A stretch of 45,966 nucleotides of DNA from Eubacterium sp. (GCA_017450645.1 JAFSTE010000023.1:1-45966), one strand, 5' to 3'; shown: positions 33,960 through 42,702, numbered from the stretch's first letter. Notes: generated by a model not told the origin, from the letters alone. Program-made: numbers and translations.

Positions 33960-34388
33960 TTACATTTCCCAAGCTTCAGGCTTCTGAGCCTCGTGCTTGT
34001 GCTCTGCATTCTTGTAAATCTTACATCTTGTGAGCTGCTTTCTGCCGAGTGTTGTATCGGGAATCATACCCTTTACAGCGAGCTTCATAGCAAAATCGCT
34101 CTTTTCCTTCATAAGCGTACCGTACTTAACCTCTTTAAGGTTACCGATATAGCCTGTGTGGTGCTGATAAAGCTTCTTATTGAGCTTGTCGCCGGTAAGA
34201 ACAGCCTTGTCAGTATTAATAATGATAACGAAATCACCGCAATCTACATTCGGTGCAAAGATGGGCTTGTGCTTACCTCTGAGAAGCACTGCAGCCTCGG
34301 CAGCAACTCTGCCGAGCGGCTTGTCTGCCGCGTCGATAACATACCACTTGCGTTCGATTTCGTCAGCTTTTGGTAAAAATGATGACAT
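33960..34388 (-). CDS. rplM: 50S ribosomal protein L13
   Basis: 142 residues from the ATG at 34388; GGAGG lies 8 bases upstream, so the longer frame is not used. RKWYVIDAADKPLGRVA, LRGKHKP, QHHTGYIGNLKEV and MIPDTTLGRKQL are the family marks. It heads the rplM-rpsI operon, which has a clear promoter and terminator. Confidence 0.97.
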   Translation of the reverse strand: MSSFLPKADEIERKWYVIDAADKPLGRVAAEAAVLLRGKHKPIFAPNVDCGDFVIIINTDKAVLTGDKLNKKLYQHHTGYIGNLKEVKYGTLMKEKSDFAMKLAVKGMIPDTTLGRKQLTRCKIYKNAEHKHEAQKPEAWEM

Positions 34389-34431
34389 AATCGTTTCCTC
34401 CATAAAATTTATAACTTTAAGTTGCCTCGAT

Positions 34432-34460
34432 ATAATAACAAAATGTTTAAAAAAAGTCAA
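34432..34460 (-). promoter_or_regulatory. rplM-rpsI promoter
   Basis: Minus strand TTGACT (34455-34460), 17 bp, TATTAT (34432-34437). Confidence 0.8.
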
Positions 34461-34490
34461 CACCTAAATTAAAATAATTTGGTGTTGCTC

Positions 34491-34532
34491 GCATTTTCTC
34501 GCATTTTCTCGTTTTTTCATAGTATTTTCTCG
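34491..34532. repeat. Short tandem repeat
   Basis: GCATTTTCTC occurs twice in a row (34491-34510), then degenerate units (GTTTTTTCAT, AGTATTTTCTCG). It lies between the rplM promoter and the PfkB remnant. Confidence 0.6.
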
Positions 34533-34603
34533 TTTATAATTTACGAAAAACAGTTGACCGCAACCTGCATAAAAGCTATAATATCCGTAAAAGAGGTGGC
34601 ATT

Positions 34604-34900
34604 ATGGTATATACTCTTACGCTTAATCCCGCGCTTGACTGCGTGGTAGAGCTTAAAAATCTTAATTATGATAACATAAACCGCGTCGACGAAAATGACC
34701 GCGTTTATGTTCAAAAAGCGGCTTGCGGCACGCTGATAAACAGCGTGGGCTGCGGCGACAGTATGGTCGCGGGATTTATTGCGGGGTGTGAAAAGGGCTA
34801 TGAATATGCGCTCAGACTCGCGCTTGCCTGCGGCAGCGCCACTGCGTTTTCCCCCGCCCTCGCTACCGCCGACGAGATACAAAATCTGCTCGGTAAATAA
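34604..34900 (+). pseudogene. PfkB-family sugar kinase remnant with a large internal deletion
   Basis: 98 residues, against about 300 for 1-phosphofructokinase/tagatose-6-phosphate kinase. Residues 1-35 match the N-terminus (VYTLTLNPALDCVVEL, INRVDEND). The next residues jump to the C-terminal ATP-binding and catalytic segment (INSVGCGDSMVAGFIAGCE, then GSATAFSPALAT). About 200 residues, including the GGKG sugar-binding motif, are gone, but the frame is kept. The catalytic base Asp in GCGDS remains. A ribosome site (AGAGGTGG) persists. Enzyme activity is very unlikely. Confidence 0.85.
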
Positions 34901-34914
34901 TTAGAATAATTCTA

Positions 34915-34942
34915 TTGACAAATGTAAATATTGTGTTATAAT
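34915..34942 (+). promoter_or_regulatory. tRNA-Val promoter
   Basis: TTGACA (34915-34920), 16 bp, TATAAT (34937-34942), about 14 bases before the tRNA. Confidence 0.85.
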
Positions 34943-34955
34943 AAATAACGCTGAC

Positions 34956-35031
34956 GGGAGCATAGCTCAGCTGGGAGAGCATCTGCCTTACAAGCAGAGG
35001 GTCACAGGTTCGAGCCCTGTTGTTCCCACCA
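34956..35031 (+). tRNA. tRNA-Val (TAC)
   Basis: 76 nt with encoded CCA. Acceptor GGGAGCA/TGTTCCC; anticodon arm TCTGC CTTACAA GCAGA gives TAC; T-arm ACAGG TTCGAGC CCTGT. Confidence 0.96.
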
Positions 35032-35032
35032 A

Positions 35033-35059
35033 AAAGACACCCTTGCGGTGTCTTTTTTT
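35033..35059 (+). terminator. tRNA-Val terminator
   Basis: AAAGACACC, short loop, GGTGTCTTT, then Ts; starts two bases after the CCA. Confidence 0.9.
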
Positions 35060-35068
35060 GTCTGTCGC

Positions 35069-35084
35069 GGCTCGAACCTGTGAC
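35069..35084 (-). repeat. Inverted 16-bp fragment of tRNA-Val
   Basis: GGCTCGAACCTGTGAC is the exact reverse complement of tRNA-Val bases 35001-35016 (variable loop and T-arm). The rest of the tRNA is absent. It lies just past the terminator. Confidence 0.75.
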
Positions 35085-35200
35085 AAGCTGCTCCAAATCT
35101 ATGATTTGGGAGAAACAGTCCGGTGGACTGTTTTGTAGCAGGTTAGTTCTTTTGTGCCGTTTCGCCAAAGTAGAGTGAGTTGGGGCATATGCTCCAAATC

Positions 35201-35587
35201 TTAATCTATAATAAGCTTGAATAACTCTATTATTCTTTCGGTTTGGTCGGTGAGGTAGAGGTAGCCGAACAGCGCCTCGACGCCGGTAGCGATATGGTAT
35301 TCGCCCTGCGAAGCGGATTTAGGGTTATGTCCGACCTTTGCATTTCGTCCGCGCTTAAATACAGACATCTCGTCCTCGGTCAAGAGGTCCTTTATTTTGT
35401 CATACGCCTGAGTCTGCGCCTTTGCGCTGACGAACTTCACGCTTTCGCGGTGCAGGTCGTTAACGGGTCTGTTCGCTTGCTGCACAAGCGTTTCGCGCAC
35501 AAGCATTTCGTAAACGCAGTCGCCGATAAACGCCAAATTAAGCGGGCTTAACTGCTTTGGATTTCGGTTTTTGTCAAAATAATACAT
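35201..35587 (-). CDS. mrnC: Mini-ribonuclease III
   Basis: 128 residues, a single RNase III catalytic domain without a dsRNA-binding domain. SPLNLAFIGDCVYEMLVRE holds the catalytic acidic residues of helix one. FKRGRNAKVG and GEYHIATGVEALFGYLYL hold the second acidic patch (E in GVEALFGYL). It matures 23S rRNA ends in Firmicutes. Its ATG shares one base with the obg stop (TAATG), so the two are translated together. Confidence 0.94.
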   Translation of the reverse strand: MYYFDKNRNPKQLSPLNLAFIGDCVYEMLVRETLVQQANRPVNDLHRESVKFVSAKAQTQAYDKIKDLLTEDEMSVFKRGRNAKVGHNPKSASQGEYHIATGVEALFGYLYLTDQTERIIELFKLIID

Positions 35588-36858
35588 TATGGGATATACT
35601 CGAACTCGATGTCATAAATCGACACGATATCGCCTTCCTGAATTCCTCTTTCCTTAAGCGCGTCGAACACGCCGCTCTTTTCGAGCACGCGCTGCATATA
35701 CTGCAGAGCCTCGTAGTCCTCGGTGTCGATACCTTTAAGCACCTTGGGGAACCAGTCCGCTTCTACAAGGAAGTAGCCCTCGTCCTCCTCGGTAATCTTA
35801 AAGCCCGTATCCTGCTTAATAATCGCTTCTATCGGGATTTCCTCGACCTCATATTCCCTGATAGGCGGCAGGTCCTTTAGCTTGTTCCAGACAACATTCA
35901 TAAGCTCCTTTGTGCCCTCAAGTATCGGCGCACAAATAGAGTAATACTCGTAGCCCTTGTCCTCGACATACGCCTTAAACTCCTCAATCTGCTCGGGCTC
36001 AGCCATATCAATTTTGTTTCCCGCAACAATCATAGGACGCTCGGCAAGGTCGGGGTTAAACTTAACAAGCTCGGCGTTGAGCGTTTCGAAATCCTCTATC
36101 GGATTTCTGCCCTCGTGACCGCTGACATCAACTATATGAATAAGCAGTCTGCACCTTTCGACATGGCGCAAAAACTGATGACCGAGACCTATGCCCTCGC
36201 TCGCGCCCTCGATAAGACCCGGAATATCGGCAATTACAAAGCTGTTGCCCTCGCCCATCGAAACAACGCCGAGATTCGGCACAAGGGTAGTAAAGTGGTA
36301 GTCGGCAATCTTAGGCTTAGCCTGCGACACGACGGAGATAAGGCTCGACTTACCCACCGACGGATAGCCGACAAGTCCGACATCCGCAAGCAGCTTAAGC
36401 TCAAGGCTGACCTCCCACTCCTCGCCGGGAACGCCCGGCTTTGCAAAACGCGGAGTCTGGCGCGTAGGGGTTGCAAAATGCGGGTTACCCCAGCCGCCGC
36501 GGCCGCCCTTAGCGCAGATAAAGCGCTCGGTCTTGCTCATATCAGCCATAACCGCGCCGCTCTCAGCCTCGCGGATTAGCGTGCCGCGCGGTACGCGGAT
36601 TTCAAGGTCCTCGCCCTTTTTGCCGTTACAGCGTCCGCCCTTTCCGGGCTCGCCGTTTTGCGCCTTGTACTTGCGCTTATAGCGAAAGTCCGCAAGCGTT
36701 GCAAGGTTATCGTCTACGACGAATACAACATCGCCGCCCTTGCCGCCGTCGCCGCCGTCGGGACCGCCCGAAGCTACATATTTTTCTCTGTGAAAGGCAA
36801 CCGCGCCGTCGCCGCCGTCGCCCGCTTTAATCTTAACTTTAGCAATATCTACAAACAT
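35587..36858 (-). CDS. obgE: GTPase Obg/CgtA
   Basis: 423 residues. The glycine-rich Obg fold (1-158, GGDGGKGGDVVFVVDD, GKGGRGGWGNPHFATP) is followed by the G domain, with GYPSVGKSSLIS (G1), FTTLVPNLG (switch I), DIPGLIEGASEG (G3) and NKID (G4). A C-terminal OCT domain (about 340-423) ends in DIVSIYDIEFEY. It acts in 50S assembly and stress signalling. It lies between a small membrane protein gene and mrnC, in one operon. Confidence 0.97.
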   Translation of the reverse strand: MFVDIAKVKIKAGDGGDGAVAFHREKYVASGGPDGGDGGKGGDVVFVVDDNLATLADFRYKRKYKAQNGEPGKGGRCNGKKGEDLEIRVPRGTLIREAESGAVMADMSKTERFICAKGGRGGWGNPHFATPTRQTPRFAKPGVPGEEWEVSLELKLLADVGLVGYPSVGKSSLISVVSQAKPKIADYHFTTLVPNLGVVSMGEGNSFVIADIPGLIEGASEGIGLGHQFLRHVERCRLLIHIVDVSGHEGRNPIEDFETLNAELVKFNPDLAERPMIVAGNKIDMAEPEQIEEFKAYVEDKGYEYYSICAPILEGTKELMNVVWNKLKDLPPIREYEVEEIPIEAIIKQDTGFKITEEDEGYFLVEADWFPKVLKGIDTEDYEALQYMQRVLEKSGVFDALKERGIQEGDIVSIYDIEFEYIP

Positions 36859-36860
36859 AA

Positions 36861-37214
36861 TTACTTTTCCTTTTTAAAAATAACGGTAAGGTAACGCGCC
36901 ACGCTCGGCAACAGCATAACCGCGCCGTACAGCGTCAGCGCCGCAAGCACAAGCGGAAACAAAACCACAAGCAGCACCATCTGCCGCTTAGAAAGCTCGC
37001 CGACCTTTAAAAAAGCCGTACAAAATCCCGCGTACGACGAGCACGGAAGCAGCGGCAGCAAAAGCGCCAGAAGCCATATTGTTTTTGTATCGAGCGTAGT
37101 TGCCTCCGCCCTTCCGCTAAGTGCAAATATAAACGCTAGCAGCAGCCCTGCGCCCACAAAATACAGCGCAAAGAGCGAGAGCAGATACCTTTTTGCAATC
37201 TGTTTTTCATTCAT
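36861..37214 (-). CDS. Small membrane protein upstream of obg, unknown
   Basis: 117 residues. Three to four hydrophobic segments: LLSLFALYFVGAGLLLAFIFAL, IWLLALLLPLLPCSSYAGF, MVLLVVLFPLVLAALTLYGAVML and a weak fourth. The basic tail FKKEK carries the obg ribosome site (AAAAAGGAAAAG). No family is recognised. It ends 2 bases before the obg start and is the first gene of the obg-mrnC operon. Confidence 0.7.
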   Translation of the reverse strand: MNEKQIAKRYLLSLFALYFVGAGLLLAFIFALSGRAEATTLDTKTIWLLALLLPLLPCSSYAGFCTAFLKVGELSKRQMVLLVVLFPLVLAALTLYGAVMLLPSVARYLTVIFKKEK

Positions 37215-37261
37215 AGCAATAGATTAACATCAAACGCCCGCAAAGTCAAACATTATTATAT

Positions 37262-37366
37262 TAGTGGACAGTGGATAGTGGACAGTTGTGGGTAGGCTTC
37301 GTCCACGCCCAATATAATTATTGTTTGAGCGCAGCGAGTAACCACAATTCTCAATTCTCAACTAAA
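37262..37366. repeat. Dispersed intergenic repeat ending in GAGTAACC
   Basis: GTGGACAGTGGATAGTGGACAG tracts (tandem GTGGA(C/T)A), then ATAATTATTGTTTGAG, a GCGCAGC variant and GAGTAACC, then CTCAATTCTCAACT. The core matches 28438-28470. It fills the gap between two minus-strand genes. Confidence 0.55.
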
Positions 37367-37393
37367 AAAGACAAGCAACAGCTTGTCTTTTTA
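37367..37393 (-). terminator. Terminator of the DUF1858 gene
   Basis: Minus strand AAAGACAAGC, TGTT, GCTTGTCTTTTT. Confidence 0.85.
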
Positions 37394-37394
37394 C

Positions 37395-37595
37395 TTATTT
37401 ATTCGCGAGGTATTCCTTAATCTGTGCGAGAACTTCGTCGCTGTCGATACCGTGAACCATACACGCTTCCTCAAGTGTTTCGCTGATTGAAGCGGGACAG
37501 CCTACGCAGTGCATACCGCTTTGCATAAGGATTACTGCAATTCCTCTGTCATATTCAAGCATTTCGCCCATAGTGGTGTTTTTTGTAATTTCCAT
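37395..37595 (-). CDS. DUF1858 domain protein
   Basis: 66 residues from the ATG at 37595 (CGGAGGA upstream). The whole protein is a DUF1858 domain: ITKNTTMGEMLEYDRGIAVIL, then SGMHCVGCPASISETLEEAC. The CxGC cysteines follow the family rule. The same domain forms the N-terminus of the iron-sulfur repair protein ScdA/RIC. It may bind a metal, cluster or sulfane sulfur in the cytoplasm. Stand-alone forms are common in anaerobes; function is not established. Confidence 0.88.
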   Translation of the reverse strand: MEITKNTTMGEMLEYDRGIAVILMQSGMHCVGCPASISETLEEACMVHGIDSDEVLAQIKEYLANK

Positions 37596-37757
37596 AATAT
37601 ATATCCTCCGTTTAATTCCTATATAACGGGTAGGCTTTACCCTTTTGAGCATATTATCACATTATTTATTTTATGTCAAGTGTAATTTTTATATAAATAT
37701 AATTGAAATCTCGGTCAATAAATGTTACAATATTAAATTGTTACGGAGGACTGAATT

Positions 37758-39215
37758 ATGTACAAAATCGGATTTGACAACGACAAATACAAAAATATGC
37801 AATCACAGCGTATCCGCGAAAGGATTAGCGAGTTTGGCGGCAAGCTCTACCTTGAATTCGGCGGTAAGCTTTTTGACGATTTTCACGCTTCGCGCGTACT
37901 GCCCGGCTTCCAGCCCGACAGTAAACTGCAGATGCTCTTACAGCTTAAGGACGAGGCTGAGATTGTTATAGTTATCAGCACATCTGATATAGAAAAATCT
38001 AAGCGCAGGGGTGACCTTGGCATTACATACGACGACGATGTTGTGCGCCTTATCGGCGAGTTTACGAACATCGGTCTTATGGTGGGCAGCGTTGTGCTTA
38101 CCAAATACGCTCCCTCTGCGAGAGTGCAGGAGTTCGAGGACAGGCTTAAGTCTCTCGGCTATCCCGTATATCACCACTATATGATAGAGGGTTATCCGTC
38201 AAATATTGCTAAGATTGTAAGCGACGACGGCTACGGCAAGAACGACTATATCGAAACAAGCAGAGAGCTTGTAGTAGTAACCGCACCGGGTCCCGGCAGC
38301 GGAAAGATGGCGACCTGTCTGTCGCAGCTCTACCACGAAAACAAGCGCGGAATTAAGGCGGGTTACGCTAAGTTTGAGACCTTCCCTATCTGGAACATTC
38401 CGCTTAAGCACCCGGTAAATATCGCGTACGAGGCTGCAACCGCAGACCTTAACGATGTAAATATGATTGACCCGTGGCATCTCGAGGCTTACGGCGTAAC
38501 AACCGTAAACTACAATCGCGATGTTGAGATTTTCCCCGTTCTTAAGGCGACCTTTGACAAAATTTACGGTAAGTGCCCCTACAAGTCCCCCACCGATATG
38601 GGCGTAAATATGGCGGGCAATTGCATTATCGACGACGACGCTTGTCAGGAGGCGTCAAAGCAGGAGATTATCCGGCGTTATTTCACCGCACTTTGTGCAA
38701 ACGCAAAGCTGCCCGTTAACAACAACGAGCTTTATAAGATTGAGCTTCTTATGAATCAGGCGGGCATCAGCACTCAGGACAGAGCGTGCACCGTTGCGGC
38801 AAGAGAGGTTGCACAAAGAACTAAGCAACCCGGTGCTGCAATCGAGCTTAACGACGGTACGGTTATTACCGGCAAGACCTCGGAGCTTCTCGGCTGCTCG
38901 TCGGCCATGCTGTTAAACGCGCTTAAGCACCTTGCAGGCATCGACGACAATATCCTGCTTATTCTCCCCGAGGTTATCAAGCCCGTTCAGAAGCTTAAGG
39001 TGAACTTCCTCGGCGGTCACAATCCGCGACTTCACACGGACGAAACGCTGCTTGCGCTGTCAATTTCGGCAAGCAACAACGAGCACGCTGCGGCGGCGCT
39101 CGCTCAGCTTAAAAACCTCAGGAATACCGAAATGCACGCGAGCGTAATACTTGCACAGGTTGACGAAAGCCTGCTTAAAAGACTCGGCGTGCGCGTAACC
39201 TGCGAACCTAACTAA
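37758..39215 (+). CDS. DUF1846 domain protein
   Basis: 485 residues, the full family length. It opens with YKIGFDNDKYKNMQSQRIRER and KLYLEFGGKLFDDFHASRVLPGF, followed by TAPGPGSGKMATCLSQLYHE, a P-loop-like nucleotide site. The C-terminal ~150 residues (FLGGHNPRLHTDETLLALSI) are a separate alpha/beta part. Family members are cytoplasmic and of unknown function. ACGGAGG precedes the ATG. The next gene starts one base after its stop, giving a tight pair with a Cys-rich membrane peptide. Confidence 0.9.
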   Translation: MYKIGFDNDKYKNMQSQRIRERISEFGGKLYLEFGGKLFDDFHASRVLPGFQPDSKLQMLLQLKDEAEIVIVISTSDIEKSKRRGDLGITYDDDVVRLIGEFTNIGLMVGSVVLTKYAPSARVQEFEDRLKSLGYPVYHHYMIEGYPSNIAKIVSDDGYGKNDYIETSRELVVVTAPGPGSGKMATCLSQLYHENKRGIKAGYAKFETFPIWNIPLKHPVNIAYEAATADLNDVNMIDPWHLEAYGVTTVNYNRDVEIFPVLKATFDKIYGKCPYKSPTDMGVNMAGNCIIDDDACQEASKQEIIRRYFTALCANAKLPVNNNELYKIELLMNQAGISTQDRACTVAAREVAQRTKQPGAAIELNDGTVITGKTSELLGCSSAMLLNALKHLAGIDDNILLILPEVIKPVQKLKVNFLGGHNPRLHTDETLLALSISASNNEHAAAALAQLKNLRNTEMHASVILAQVDESLLKRLGVRVTCEPN

Positions 39216-39216
39216 A

Positions 39217-39399
39217 ATGTTGAATTTTATCAGTGAAAACCTCGCAACCCTGCTTATTTTAGCAGTGGTTGCGGTGCTTATTATCCTTGCTGTAAGGAAG
39301 ATAATAAAAGACAAAAAGGCGGGCAAGGGCGCGTGCGGAAACCGTTGCGCCGACTGCCCCAACGCCACCGCCTGCAAAAGCTATAAGGACGAAAATTAA
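39217..39399 (+). CDS. FeoB-associated Cys-rich membrane protein, second copy without feoB
   Basis: 60 residues. Membrane helix (about 8-26, NLATLLILAVVAVLIILAV), basic hinge RKIIKDKKAGKG, then ACGNRCADCPNATAC: four cysteines spaced exactly as in the copy at 4816-4980 (C-x3-C-x2-C-x5-C). It lies 34 kb from feoB and one base after the DUF1846 stop; no operator of the feo type is seen ahead of it. It may have been recruited to another partner. Confidence 0.9.
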   Translation: MLNFISENLATLLILAVVAVLIILAVRKIIKDKKAGKGACGNRCADCPNATACKSYKDEN

Positions 39400-39410
39400 G
39401 AGGAATTCAT

Positions 39411-40946
39411 ATGCCTGAGCAAAACAGACTAACCGCAAAAGTTAATATTAACGATATGCCAAAATGGTTTAAAGCCATTTATATCCTTGCGCCTATAGCG
39501 GGATTACTGATGATAGCAACAAGGGTTGATAATGATTTTTATTTCATATTTAAAACCGGTGAGTACATCATAAATAACGGTCTTCCTCATACCGACTTTC
39601 TCTCTATGCACAGCGATATGCATATGATTGCGCAACAATGGCTCAGCGCTGTTATTTTTTACTCTATTTATGAAGTTTTAGGGCGCTTTGGCGTAATTGC
39701 ATTTGTTTATATTTGCTATACACTTTTGTGCATAGTAATGTTCAAGCTCACAAATCTAATTACAAATAATTTGTTCATAGGCTGTGCCTTTGCTTTTGTT
39801 GCTGATATCCTTGCAGCAAGTATGTTTGAAAAAACACGCCCGCAGGCAATTACTATGCTGCTTATTCTTACAGCGCTGTATCTGCTCGAAAGCTATGTGC
39901 AAAAAAAGAAGCTTATTTATCTTGCTCTTTTGCCGGTTATTTCGCTGCTTTTAATTAATCTGCACGCGGCTATGTGGATTATGCTTTTTGTTTTTGCTGC
40001 GCCTTACGGTGCTGCGGCTATTCCGTTTAAATTCAAAAATATTAAGCAGGAGCCCTGCTGCAGTTTTATAAAGCTTATTATTTGCGGCGTTGTTTGTGTT
40101 GGCGTAGGGTTTATTAACCCGTACGGCTTTGAAGCGATGAAATACATCGTTACCTCTTTTGGTCAGGGCGAAATTAATCAGCTTATCCAGGAGATGCAGA
40201 AAACATCGCTTGCAGACGCATGGGGCATTGTTTTCTTCTCTGTTTTAGCAATACTTTTGTGCATAGGCATTTTTGTAAAACAAAAGGCATTTACAACCCG
40301 ATTTGTTCTTTTATTCCTTGGCACAACGCTTATGGCTCTGTTTAATTCAAAATCAATCGCATACTTCATTATAGGCGGTATCCCTGCGTTTTCATATTTA
40401 GTTAAAGACGCTCAAATCAAGTTAAGAGTTGACAAAGGCAAACGCACAAAAAAAGAAAAGAAAAAGCTCGTTTTGCTTGTTTCGTTAATGGTAGTAATGC
40501 TCGGCGTTCTTGCAGTAGTTGTGACATCACATGTAACTAACACCGCACCAATCGAAAATAAAACAAATCAGTATTATGAATCGCTTGACGATATCGTTGA
40601 AATCTTAGATAAAGAAAATAAAGACGATGTTGTGCTTTTTGCCGGATTTAATGTGGGACAATACTTTGAGTACTACGGTTACCACCCGTATATTGACGGC
40701 AGGGCTGAGTTATTTCTTAAAGAGAATAACAAAAAATTCGACTACTTAAATGAGTATAACGAAATTGTCAACGCACAAATATATTATAAGGATTTTATAA
40801 ATAAGTATCATTTCAATTACTTTGTTATAGACAAACACGAGAGTTATCTTGAAACATCGCTTAAAAAGGATAAAGATTACGAACTTGTTTATAAATCAGA
40901 TTATCTGAAACTATTCAGGCTAAAGGACACTGCTGATGCTAAGTAA
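39411..40946 (+). CDS. Polytopic membrane protein, GT-C glycosyltransferase-like
   Basis: 511 residues with about ten hydrophobic segments up to residue 380 and a C-terminal soluble part. The first outer loop (ATRVDNDFYFIFKTGEYIINNG, then PHTDFLSMH and QQWLSAVIF) resembles the D-x-D/F-W-x-x-x-x-G loop of GT-C transferases that use polyprenyl-phosphate sugars. Catalytic assignment is tentative. It overlaps the gtrA-like gene by 11 bases; GtrA proteins are linked to polyprenyl-sugar transport. The pair could glycosylate a surface polymer. Confidence 0.65.
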   Translation: MPEQNRLTAKVNINDMPKWFKAIYILAPIAGLLMIATRVDNDFYFIFKTGEYIINNGLPHTDFLSMHSDMHMIAQQWLSAVIFYSIYEVLGRFGVIAFVYICYTLLCIVMFKLTNLITNNLFIGCAFAFVADILAASMFEKTRPQAITMLLILTALYLLESYVQKKKLIYLALLPVISLLLINLHAAMWIMLFVFAAPYGAAAIPFKFKNIKQEPCCSFIKLIICGVVCVGVGFINPYGFEAMKYIVTSFGQGEINQLIQEMQKTSLADAWGIVFFSVLAILLCIGIFVKQKAFTTRFVLLFLGTTLMALFNSKSIAYFIIGGIPAFSYLVKDAQIKLRVDKGKRTKKEKKKLVLLVSLMVVMLGVLAVVVTSHVTNTAPIENKTNQYYESLDDIVEILDKENKDDVVLFAGFNVGQYFEYYGYHPYIDGRAELFLKENNKKFDYLNEYNEIVNAQIYYKDFINKYHFNYFVIDKHESYLETSLKKDKDYELVYKSDYLKLFRLKDTADAK

Positions 40947-41400
40947 GATTAAAGAGCTGATAATTAAATACAACGAGCTGATTACCTATGTGTTCTTCGG
41001 TGCGCTTGCAACCTTTGTAAACTGGGCTGCGTACGCGGTGTCGACATTTCTGATCATCCCAAAAGGCACCGACGGCACCGAAAGACAAATCGCCGTCTGC
41101 TCCGCTATTGCGTGGGTGGCGGGCGTGCTGTTCGCATTCGTCACCAACAAGCTGTGGGTGTTCAAAAGCAAGAGCCGCGAGGCTAAGGTTGTCGCAAGGG
41201 AATTCGTATCCTTCGTCGGCGCGAGGGGCGTAACGGGGCTGCTCGAGGTGTTCGGCGTGCCGTTTCTCGTTTGGATAGGTCTTAACCAGACTATTTTCGG
41301 CGTTGAGGGCGCAATAGCCAAGGTAATCGTATCGGTTGCGGTGGTAATTCTTAATTATGTTTTCAGCAAGCTGATTGTTTTCCGCAAAAAAAAGCAGTAA
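40936..41400 (+). CDS. GtrA family membrane protein
   Basis: 154 residues with four membrane helices. The family pattern is clear: YVFFGALATFVNWAAYAV, AWVAGVLFAFVTNKLWVFKSK, EFVSFVGARGVTGLLEV and VVILNYVFSKLIVFRKKKQ. GtrA-like proteins are thought to flip polyprenyl-phosphate sugars. It overlaps the GT-C-like gene, which would use such donors outside. Confidence 0.9.
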   Translation: MLSKIKELIIKYNELITYVFFGALATFVNWAAYAVSTFLIIPKGTDGTERQIAVCSAIAWVAGVLFAFVTNKLWVFKSKSREAKVVAREFVSFVGARGVTGLLEVFGVPFLVWIGLNQTIFGVEGAIAKVIVSVAVVILNYVFSKLIVFRKKKQ

Positions 41401-41487
41401 TTTTGCGTAAAATAGCCCTAACTTTGTTAAAATAATCACGATATATCGGAAATATTTTGTATAAAGTGTAAAAATTACATTTTTTTC

Positions 41488-41516
41488 TTGATTATTAGCC
41501 TTAAACAGTATAAAAT
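41488..41516 (+). promoter_or_regulatory. Candidate gap promoter
   Basis: TTGATT (41488-41493), 17 bp, TAAAAT (41511-41516). The leader is about 30 nt and has GGGGG before the ATG. Confidence 0.6.
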
Positions 41517-41552
41517 AAAAATGCAAAAATAAATTTTTTGGGGGTAATTCCA

Positions 41553-42581
41553 ATGGTAAAAGTTGCTATTAATGGTTTCGGCCGTATCGGTCGTCTCGCA
41601 TTCCGTCAGATGTTCGACGCAGAGGGTTACGAAGTAGTTGCTATCAACGACCTTACAGACCCGAAGATGCTCGCTCACCTTCTCAAGTATGATACTGCTC
41701 AGAGAGGTTATGCAGGCGTTATCGGTGAGGGTAAGCACACTGTTGAAGCTACTGACAACTCAATCGTTGTTGATGGTAAAGAAATCACAATTTACGCTAA
41801 GCCAAATGCTGCTGAGCTTCCTTGGGGCGAGCTTGATGTAGATGTTGTACTTGAGTGCACAGGTTTCTACTGCTCAAAGGATAAGGCTCAGGCTCATATT
41901 GACGCCGGCGCAAAGAAGGTAGTTATCTCTGCTCCTGCAGGCAACGACCTTCCGACAATCGTTTACAATGTAAACCACGAGAAGCTTACAGCTGATGATA
42001 AAATCATCTCTGCTGCTTCCTGCACAACAAACTGCCTTGCTCCTATGGCAAAGGCTCTCAACGATTTCGCTGAGATTCAGAGCGGTATTATGTGCACAAT
42101 CCACGCTTACACAGGCGACCAGATGATTCTTGACGGTCCTCACAGAAAGGGCGACCTCAGAAGAGCTCGTGCAGGCGCTGCTAACATCGTACCTAACTCA
42201 ACAGGCGCTGCAAAGGCAATCGGTCTTGTAATTCCTGAGCTCAACGGCAAGCTTATCGGCGCTGCTCAGAGAGTTCCTACTCCTACAGGCTCCACAACTA
42301 TCCTTACTGCTGTTGTTAAGGGCGACAATGTAACTGTTGACGCTATCAACGACGCTATGAAGGCTGCTTCTAACGAGAGCTTCGGCTATAACACCGACCC
42401 AATCGTTTCTATGGATATCGTTGGTATGAGATACGGCTCACTCTTTGACGCTACTCAGACAATGGTTCTTCCTATCGGCGACGACAAGTACGAGGTTCAG
42501 GTTGTTTCTTGGTATGATAACGAGAACTCCTACACATCACAGATGGTTAGAACAATCAAGTACTTCGCAGAGCTTGGCTAA
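41553..42581 (+). CDS. gap: Glyceraldehyde-3-phosphate dehydrogenase
   Basis: 342 residues from the ATG at 41553 (TTGGGGG upstream). The Rossmann start is [30 protein letters not shown] fits an NAD-preferring enzyme. The active cysteine is Cys157 in [32 protein letters not shown] and SWYDNENSY follow. It catalyses the oxidative phosphorylation step of glycolysis in the cytoplasm. Codon choice is strongly biased (GCT, CTT), as in ppdK, pointing to high expression. Confidence 0.98.
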   Translation: MVKVAINGFGRIGRLAFRQMFDAEGYEVVAINDLTDPKMLAHLLKYDTAQRGYAGVIGEGKHTVEATDNSIVVDGKEITIYAKPNAAELPWGELDVDVVLECTGFYCSKDKAQAHIDAGAKKVVISAPAGNDLPTIVYNVNHEKLTADDKIISAASCTTNCLAPMAKALNDFAEIQSGIMCTIHAYTGDQMILDGPHRKGDLRRARAGAANIVPNSTGAAKAIGLVIPELNGKLIGAAQRVPTPTGSTTILTAVVKGDNVTVDAINDAMKAASNESFGYNTDPIVSMDIVGMRYGSLFDATQTMVLPIGDDKYEVQVVSWYDNENSYTSQMVRTIKYFAELG

Positions 42582-42599
42582 TAATTGTTAAACAAACAA

Positions 42600-42632
42600 A
42601 AACGCTTCCCTGACGGGAGGCGTTATTTTTTT
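42600..42632 (+). terminator. gap terminator
   Basis: AACGCTTCCC, TGAC, GGGAGGCGTT (one G-T pair), then ATTTTTTT. Confidence 0.9.
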
Positions 42633-42671
42633 GCTTGGAGCATTTGCTACAGGCTATAAGCTCATAGCTAA

Positions 42672-42702
42672 AAATTCCACGGATTACTCCGTGGAATTTT
42701 TT
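42672..42702 (-). terminator. Bidirectional terminator of the DAHP synthase gene
   Basis: AAATTCCACGG, loop, CCGTGGAATTT with A/T runs on both sides; serves the minus-strand gene ending at 42701 and backs up the gap terminator. Confidence 0.8.

Noticed and set aside
34541-34882. 113-residue minus-strand frame opposite the PfkB remnant
   Set aside because: Antisense to recognisable kinase text and has no ribosome site.
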